This document shows, in pieces, positions 58,507 through 64,000 of a stretch of 64,000 nt of DNA. Numbering within the stretch: the stretch's first letter is position 1; the number at the start of each line of letters is the position of its first letter. Source of the DNA: Polaribacter reichenbachii (GTDB lineage Bacteria > Bacteroidota > Bacteroidia > Flavobacteriales > Flavobacteriaceae); the NCBI RefSeq assembly GCF_001975665.1, contig NZ_CP019419.1:1612001-1676000 (forward strand), read 5' to 3'. The position numbers were made by a program, and so were the translations under genes. Below the pieces are notes generated by a model, which searched no databases, was not told the origin of the DNA, and saw only the letters and a program-made list of their open reading frames with translations.

Positions 58507-58518
58507 TTTTTGTTTACT

Positions 58519-59529
58519 TTATTCATCAAGGTTTTTTCTCTCCATTTTTTCTCTAGCATTCAATAGAGCTTGATGCAATTTTTTCTCTAGTTGCTTTTTT
58601 GGTAAAACTTCAGTCCAATATTCTGCGACCATAATACCATCTTTATGCATTTCTAAAAGTTCTATTTGTTCTTTGCTTGCTTCTGTACATAAGATAATTC
58701 CAATTGGTGATTTTTCTCCTTTTTGCTTTTCATGTTTTTCTAGCCATTTTAAATACAATTCCATTTGCCCTTTGTATTTGGCTTTAAACTTATCTATTTT
58801 AAGTTCAATTGCAACTAATCTTTGTAATTTTCTGTGATAGAATAATAAATCTAAATAATAGTCATCATCATCAATTATCATTCTTTTTTGGCGTTCAACA
58901 AAAGTAAACCCGTTTCCTAACTCTAATAAAAAGAGTTCTAATTCTTTTAAAATTGCATGTTCCAAATCATTTTCTAAATAGCCGTCTTTTAATCCTAAAA
59001 AATCAAGTAAATAAGGGTCTTTAAAAATTCCTTTTTCTATTTGTTTACTTTCATAAATTTGAACATCTGCTTTTTCAGTTCTTTCGTAAACTTTTTTTGA
59101 TATTTGATTTCTTAATTCCCTAACACTTGTTAAATTATCAAATACATTTTTTGAATAGAAGTTTCTTTCTTCTGATGTTTTTAATGGAATTAATACTAAA
59201 AAATGAGACCAAGATAAATGTCGTGACAATGTAACGACTTTTTCAAAATCTGGAAATTTCTCGAAAAACTGAATCATTCTTCGCAAATTTTTCTCTTTAA
59301 AACTAGTTCCAAAACTAGTTGTTAATTCTCGTGACAAAGAAACGACAATCTGTTTTCCATATTCGGCTCTACTATTTTCTAAAATTTCAGATCTAATTCG
59401 TTTCCCAACTTGCCAAAACATAATTGTTAGAGAACTATTGGCTTGAACAACTACTTGCGTTTGCGTTTTTTTAATTATCAAAATTAAATCTTCAAGTATA
59501 TTTTGATAATTTGCTTTTTCTACAGACAT
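58519..59529 (-). CDS. DUF1016 (YhcG-like) PDDEXK nuclease
   Basis: A 336-residue protein. The DUF1016 N-terminal helical domain (about 8-150) contains VGKRI, SRHLSWSHFLVLIPL and the conserved YGKQIV, and the PDDEXK nuclease domain (about 170-315) has the catalytic set D227 in YLDLLFYH, E242 and K244 in AIELKIDKFK. The ATG at 59529 is chosen; a TTG seven codons earlier is the only alternative. YhcG-like proteins occur in mobile and defence contexts, sometimes with restriction genes. It is divergent from a KAP NTPase gene across a 107-base gap. Confidence 0.88.
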   Translation of the reverse strand: MSVEKANYQNILEDLILIIKKTQTQVVVQANSSLTIMFWQVGKRIRSEILENSRAEYGKQIVVSLSRELTTSFGTSFKEKNLRRMIQFFEKFPDFEKVVTLSRHLSWSHFLVLIPLKTSEERNFYSKNVFDNLTSVRELRNQISKKVYERTEKADVQIYESKQIEKGIFKDPYLLDFLGLKDGYLENDLEHAILKELELFLLELGNGFTFVERQKRMIIDDDDYYLDLLFYHRKLQRLVAIELKIDKFKAKYKGQMELYLKWLEKHEKQKGEKSPIGIILCTEASKEQIELLEMHKDGIMVAEYWTEVLPKKQLEKKLHQALLNAREKMERKNLDE

Positions 59530-59636
59530 TGTTTTTAATTCTAAAATCAAAGATAATATTATTAGTTGAGTTCTTTAATTTCTATACTTGATGAGTATCA
59601 AGCTCTAAATTTTAGTAACTTTACTAAAAAAGAAAA

Positions 59637-61061
59637 ATGTCTAAACTGCTATCAAATTTACCAATTGAAGATTTAACTCCAGAAAATGATTACATAGGAA
59701 TCATAGAAAAAGGAACACTTCTAAAATCATTCTTTTTAAATAATAAACACGAGTATTCTAAAATTAAAATATTCTCAATTTATGGTGATTGGGGAAGTGG
59801 AAAAAGTACTTTAATGAAGTATTTACAGAAAGAGTTAAAAGGCTCTTTTAATACTTTTTTCTTTGAATCTTGGGAGTTTGAAAGTGATAATAATTTAGCC
59901 CTATCATTATTAGAATTTTTAGTTAGCAAAACTGATTCAAAAACTGACAAACTTCTTAAAAATGGGAAAAATCTATTAGATGGATTTTCAAAAGCTGTTA
60001 CACTAAAAACACCTATTGCAAATTTGAATATGTCTGAAGTTGATAAAAATATCAACAAAGAATCTTTTTTAGAGAGAAAAGAGCAATTTAAAACAGACTT
60101 TAGAGCTTGGGAAGATAAAATTACAACAAAACCTAAATCACCAGATTACAATATTGTGTTTATTGATGATTTAGATAGATGTGAACCAGAGAACATTTTG
60201 AATCTACTTTCTGCAATGAAGCTCTTTTTTACTTATGGTAAAAAAACAGTTTTTCTATGTGGCATTGATAAAAAAGCAATTAGAGAAGCAGTAAAAACTA
60301 AATACGGAGATGTTGTTAAAGCAAATGAATATTTAGAAAAGATTTTTGATATTTCTTTTTCTATGCCAAATACATATAGTGTTTATAAATTAATTAAGAG
60401 GTGTTTTCCTAATAAAACAGAAATCAAAAACAATACTTTAGCAGACTATATAAATAAGTTTTTCTCAGAAATTAATTTTAGAAATCCTAGGAGAGTAAAA
60501 AAGATTTTAAATAAATATTTAATAATTGAAAGACTAAAAGAAAATAGTGATTTAGACTATAAATTACCAAACATTATTTTTAATGAAAAGGGTACTTTAT
60601 TTGAAACATATTTAACTTTATATCTTCTAATTCTTAAAGAGTTTGAACCTGAAAATTTCGAATTATTATTTAATCTTTCAGCAAAAAGAGTAAATTATGG
60701 TTTAGCTTTAAAAAATAGTATTTCAGATGATTCTAGATATAAAAATGCTTATTCTACTTTAGAAATATATACAAAAGATGAATTTCTAAATGCTCAGTTC
60801 AATAAATTTATGATAAAAAATAATTACAATATGTTAACAATATTTTCTACTTTTTTCACTCCAACTAAAGTTGATAACCTTCAATTAGCTGTTTTTAGTA
60901 ATAGTAACGATTTTGTAAAGAGTTTTGGTCTGAGTAAAAAAAGTTACGAATATTATTTTTCCTTATTTATTTTTAATAATTGGAAAAGTATATTTGAAGA
61001 CTTATCAAATGCTGAATATAGTTTATCATATTACAAAAAAATGATTTCAAACTTAATCTAA
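59637..61061 (+). CDS. KAP family P-loop NTPase
   Basis: A 474-residue NTPase. Walker A is GDWGSGKST (50-58) and Walker B IVFIDDLDR (173-181), the signature of the KAP family. No long membrane segments are visible in the Walker A-B insert, unlike many KAP proteins with inserted helices. The C-terminal half (about 250-474) is helical with NFRNPRRVKKIL after Walker B, a possible sensor arginine. KAP NTPases are frequent in anti-phage systems. The stop overlaps that of polA on the other strand by four bases. Confidence 0.85.
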   Translation: MSKLLSNLPIEDLTPENDYIGIIEKGTLLKSFFLNNKHEYSKIKIFSIYGDWGSGKSTLMKYLQKELKGSFNTFFFESWEFESDNNLALSLLEFLVSKTDSKTDKLLKNGKNLLDGFSKAVTLKTPIANLNMSEVDKNINKESFLERKEQFKTDFRAWEDKITTKPKSPDYNIVFIDDLDRCEPENILNLLSAMKLFFTYGKKTVFLCGIDKKAIREAVKTKYGDVVKANEYLEKIFDISFSMPNTYSVYKLIKRCFPNKTEIKNNTLADYINKFFSEINFRNPRRVKKILNKYLIIERLKENSDLDYKLPNIIFNEKGTLFETYLTLYLLILKEFEPENFELLFNLSAKRVNYGLALKNSISDDSRYKNAYSTLEIYTKDEFLNAQFNKFMIKNNYNMLTIFSTFFTPTKVDNLQLAVFSNSNDFVKSFGLSKKSYEYYFSLFIFNNWKSIFEDLSNAEYSLSYYKKMISNLI

Positions 61062-63889
61062 TGCGCCTCTAACCAATTATAACCCAAACCAATTTCAACA
61101 TCCAAAGGAACACTCATTTTAAAAGCGTTTTCCATTTCGTGTTTTATGATAGGCTCTATGGTTTTTAGTTCGTCTTTATGCGCATCAAAAACCAATTCAT
61201 CATGCACTTGCAATAACATTTTAGATTTAAAACCTTCTTTTTCAAAATGATTGTAAATATTAATCATTGCTAGTTTTATAATATCAGCAGCAGAACCTTG
61301 TATTGGTGCATTTACAGCATTTCTTTCAGCTCCAGATCTAACCATTGCATTTCTAGAATTAATGTCTTTTAAATACCTACGTCTGTTTAAAACGGTTTCT
61401 ACATAACCATTTTCTCTTGCAAAATCTACTTGTGCAGACATATAAGCTTTTAACTTCGGATACGTTTCATAATACGTATCAATCAATTCTTTGGCTTCTG
61501 ATCTAGATAAGTTGGTTTGGTTGCTTAAACCGAAAGCAGAAACTCCATAAATAATTCCGAAGTTTACGGTTTTTGCATTACTTCTTTGTTCGCGTGTAAC
61601 CTCATCCAAAGGAACATTAAAAACTTTTGCAGCAGTAGAAGCGTGAATATCTTCGCCATTTTTAAAGGCATTTATCATATTATCTTCTTCGCTTAAAGCA
61701 GCAATAATTCGTAATTCTATTTGGCTATAATCTGCAGCTAATAAAACATATTCTTGACTTCTTGGTATAAACGCTTTTCTTACTTCACGACCTCTTTCTG
61801 TTCTAATGGGTATGTTTTGTAAATTTGGGTTGTTAGAACTCAATCTACCAGTGGCAGCAACTGCTTGTGCATATACAGTATGAATTCTACCCGTTTTTGG
61901 ATTAATTTCATTAGGCAAAGCATCTACATAAGTACTTTGTAATTTTTTATATTGACGATATTCTAAAACATCTTGAATAATTTTATGGTCTTTTGCTAAA
62001 TACGATAAAATGTCTTCTCCTGTTTTGTATTGCCCTGTTTTGGTTTTTTTAGGTTTATCCACCAACTGCATTTTTTCGAACAAAATAATACCCAATTGTT
62101 TGGGTGATGCAATATTGAATTCTTCACCTGCTTGTTCGTAAATATTTTTTTCTAGTCTATTAATATCATCAGTTAAGGCAACAGAAAGTTCTTGTAAAAA
62201 TTCTGTATTGATATTTATTCCTTCAATTTCCATAGCAGTTAGCACAGAAACCAGAGGTAATTCTACATCATTAAACAAATTAGTAACATTACCAGAAGCC
62301 AATTCTGTAGTAAAAAGTTGTTTTAATTGATAGGTAATATCTGCATCTTCTACAGCATATTCTGTTTGATCTGCAATAGGTACAACTCGCATAGAAAGTT
62401 GGTTTTTCCCTTTTTTACCAATCAATTCTGTAATAGAAACAGGTTGATAATTTAAATAGGTTTCAGCCAAAACATCCATATTATGCCTCATATCAGGATT
62501 AATTAGATAATGAGCAATCATCGTATCAAATAATTTACCTTTTACAGGCATTTTATAATTAGATAAAACTTTAATATCATATTTTAAATTATGACCAATT
62601 TTCTCAATATTTTCAGATTCAAAAAACGGTCTAAATTCTTCTAAAATAGTTTTGGTTTCTGTTTGGTCTTCAGGAAAAGAAACATAATATCCTTTACCTG
62701 CTTCGTAAGAAAAAGCAATTCCTATTAACTCAACTTCTAAGGCTTTTAAACCTGTGGTTTCAGTATCAAAACAAACCGAAGTTTGTTCCATTAATTTCTG
62801 AATTAATAATTTTCTAGAAAAAGCAGTATCTATATGTTGATAAAAATGACTCGTGTTTTCTATGGTTTTAAAACCTAAAGCAACATCTTCTTCAGAAACG
62901 CTTCCAGAACCAGGAGCTGCAAATAAATCGAATTGACCATCTGCTTTTACTGCTGTTTTTTTTGATTTTTCTACTGCGCTTGTTTCCACAGTTTTTGTAG
63001 TAGTTTCAGTATTAAAAGTTCGTAAAAAATTGGTTAATAGATTTCTAAATTCTAAATCGTTAAAAAGCTCAGTTACTTTTTCTTTATCAGGTTCGTCTAA
63101 ATTAAAGTCTTTAGCATCAAAAGTTACAGGAACATCTAACATAATTGTTGCTAATTTTTTAGACAGTAATCCTAATTCTCCATTAGCTTCAACTTTTTCT
63201 TTCATTTTACCTTTTAGCTGATCTGTGTTGGCTAATAAGCCTTCCATAGAACCAAATTGTGCTAAGAATTTTTTGGCAGTTTTTTCTCCAACTCCAGGTA
63301 AACCAGGTATGTTATCTGCAGAATCTCCCATCATTCCTAAAAAATCGATGACTTGCTCTGGAGTTTCTACTCCGAATTTTTCTTGTACTTCTGGCACTCC
63401 CCAAATATCATAACCACCACCAAAACGTGGTTTGTACATAAAAATATTTTCAGAAACGAGTTGTGCAAAATCCTTATCAGGAGTAACCATAAAGGTTTTA
63501 AATCCTTCTTTTTCTGCTTGTTTAGAAAGTGTACCAATTACATCATCTGCCTCAAAACCTTCTTTTACCATAATTGGTATGTGCATTGCTTTTAAGATTT
63601 CGTAAATGTAAGGCACAGCTACTTTTATAGCTTCTGGTGTAACATCTCTATTAGCCTTGTAAGCTTCGAACATTTCTACACGATCTACGCTACCACCTTT
63701 ATCAAAACAAACCGCTAATTTATCTGGTCTTTCACGTTTTATAACATCTAATAAAGAGTTCATAAAACCCATTATTGCAGAAGTATCTAACCCTTTAGAA
63801 TTGATTCTTGGGTTTTTTATAAAAGCGTAATATCCTCGAAAAATTAATGCGTAAGCATCTACTAAAAAAAGTCTTTTTTGATCTGCCAT
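61058..63889 (-). CDS. polA: DNA polymerase I
   Basis: A 943-residue polymerase. The 5' nuclease domain (about 1-290) has LFLVDAYALIFRGYYAF and GEKTAKKFLAQFG. The 3'-5' exonuclease domain (about 345-545) retains DTETTG with Asp375 and Glu377, so proofreading is likely active. The polymerase domain (about 560-943) has the RLSSNNPNLQNIP region, motif A DYSQIELRI, motif B RSNAKTVNFGIIYG and motif C QVHDELVFD. It functions in DNA repair and Okazaki fragment processing. The remaining bases 63890-64000 hold its upstream region, without another gene. Confidence 0.96.
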   Translation of the reverse strand: MADQKRLFLVDAYALIFRGYYAFIKNPRINSKGLDTSAIMGFMNSLLDVIKRERPDKLAVCFDKGGSVDRVEMFEAYKANRDVTPEAIKVAVPYIYEILKAMHIPIMVKEGFEADDVIGTLSKQAEKEGFKTFMVTPDKDFAQLVSENIFMYKPRFGGGYDIWGVPEVQEKFGVETPEQVIDFLGMMGDSADNIPGLPGVGEKTAKKFLAQFGSMEGLLANTDQLKGKMKEKVEANGELGLLSKKLATIMLDVPVTFDAKDFNLDEPDKEKVTELFNDLEFRNLLTNFLRTFNTETTTKTVETSAVEKSKKTAVKADGQFDLFAAPGSGSVSEEDVALGFKTIENTSHFYQHIDTAFSRKLLIQKLMEQTSVCFDTETTGLKALEVELIGIAFSYEAGKGYYVSFPEDQTETKTILEEFRPFFESENIEKIGHNLKYDIKVLSNYKMPVKGKLFDTMIAHYLINPDMRHNMDVLAETYLNYQPVSITELIGKKGKNQLSMRVVPIADQTEYAVEDADITYQLKQLFTTELASGNVTNLFNDVELPLVSVLTAMEIEGININTEFLQELSVALTDDINRLEKNIYEQAGEEFNIASPKQLGIILFEKMQLVDKPKKTKTGQYKTGEDILSYLAKDHKIIQDVLEYRQYKKLQSTYVDALPNEINPKTGRIHTVYAQAVAATGRLSSNNPNLQNIPIRTERGREVRKAFIPRSQEYVLLAADYSQIELRIIAALSEEDNMINAFKNGEDIHASTAAKVFNVPLDEVTREQRSNAKTVNFGIIYGVSAFGLSNQTNLSRSEAKELIDTYYETYPKLKAYMSAQVDFARENGYVETVLNRRRYLKDINSRNAMVRSGAERNAVNAPIQGSAADIIKLAMINIYNHFEKEGFKSKMLLQVHDELVFDAHKDELKTIEPIIKHEMENAFKMSVPLDVEIGLGYNWLEAH

Positions 63890-64000
63890 TTTGTATAGAG
63901 TTGAAAAAAGATAAAACTACAAAAAACTGTATAATATTGAGCTTAATATTCTATTGATTTTAATTTGAGCTTACATTGTAAAATCTATCATAAACCATAA

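Overview
The window is a low-GC chromosomal segment from the phylum Bacteroidota, very probably a marine-type Flavobacteriaceae (Polaribacter/Tenacibaculum-like; the genus is a guess). The grounds are gldD and gldE gliding genes, a type IX secretion (T9SS) C-terminal sorting domain, a LytTR regulator with its kinase, DUF2480 and DUF3078 proteins, an L21 protein with a helix-hairpin-helix tail, a near absence of Shine-Dalgarno sequences, and the Bacteroidota promoter TTG-N17-23-TAnnTTTG in front of several genes. No tRNA, rRNA, CRISPR array or insertion sequence was seen.

Layout. 1-6.2 kb: the end of a repetitive surface protein, an HMA metal-binding lipoprotein, and a pair of M16 peptidases (one catalytic, one without the zinc motif). 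6.4-7.4 kb: rplU-rpmA. 7.5-10.5 kb: a HisKA_2 sensor kinase and LytTR response regulator; paired direct repeats with a 21-bp period lie on both sides of the regulator gene, and the downstream pair precedes what looks like a small structured RNA gene. 10.5-17.8 kb: waaA, a split YeeE/YedE transporter, an unknown protein, and molybdenum cofactor genes moaA, moeA, moaC and a mobA fusion. Between moeA and mobA lies an array of about 47-bp inverted-repeat units, one pair of which encloses a GIY-YIG nuclease gene like a small mobile element. 17.9-25.4 kb: a membrane MutS-like ATPase, the mutY-ssb-gldE-gldD block on the minus strand, then HU, a 29-codon basic protein and RNase G behind a three-hairpin leader.

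25.5-38.9 kb: housekeeping and unknown genes (glpQ-like, EEP phosphatase, hflX, CorC-like protein), two DUF3078 proteins, DUF2480, sufT-like and sufE without sufBCDS, a PfkB kinase and a PurF-type amidotransferase. Two small-RNA-like units lie in the 0.8-kb gap at 28.3-29.1 kb. 39.0-45.5 kb: a TPR/HisKA_3 kinase and NarL-type regulator, followed by two exported beta-propeller proteins, the second carrying a T9SS sorting domain. 45.6-54.4 kb: sodA, fbp, a GNAT, lysC, a bifunctional acyltransferase (OlsF-like), a small membrane protein, Sua5 and an RluA-type pseudouridine synthase. 54.5-61.1 kb looks accessory: a lipoprotein, unknown small proteins, a VOC/DoxX/Crp group, then a DUF1016 (YhcG-like) PDDEXK nuclease with a small partner, divergent from a KAP P-loop NTPase, a possible defence module. 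polA closes the window.

The items I rate most worth follow-up are the putative LytTR-controlled structured RNA at 10.27-10.45 kb, the GIY-YIG gene enclosed by inverted repeats at 15.69-16.10 kb, the three-hairpin RNase G leader, and the DUF1016/KAP locus. All functional calls come from reading motifs by eye; no database search was run.
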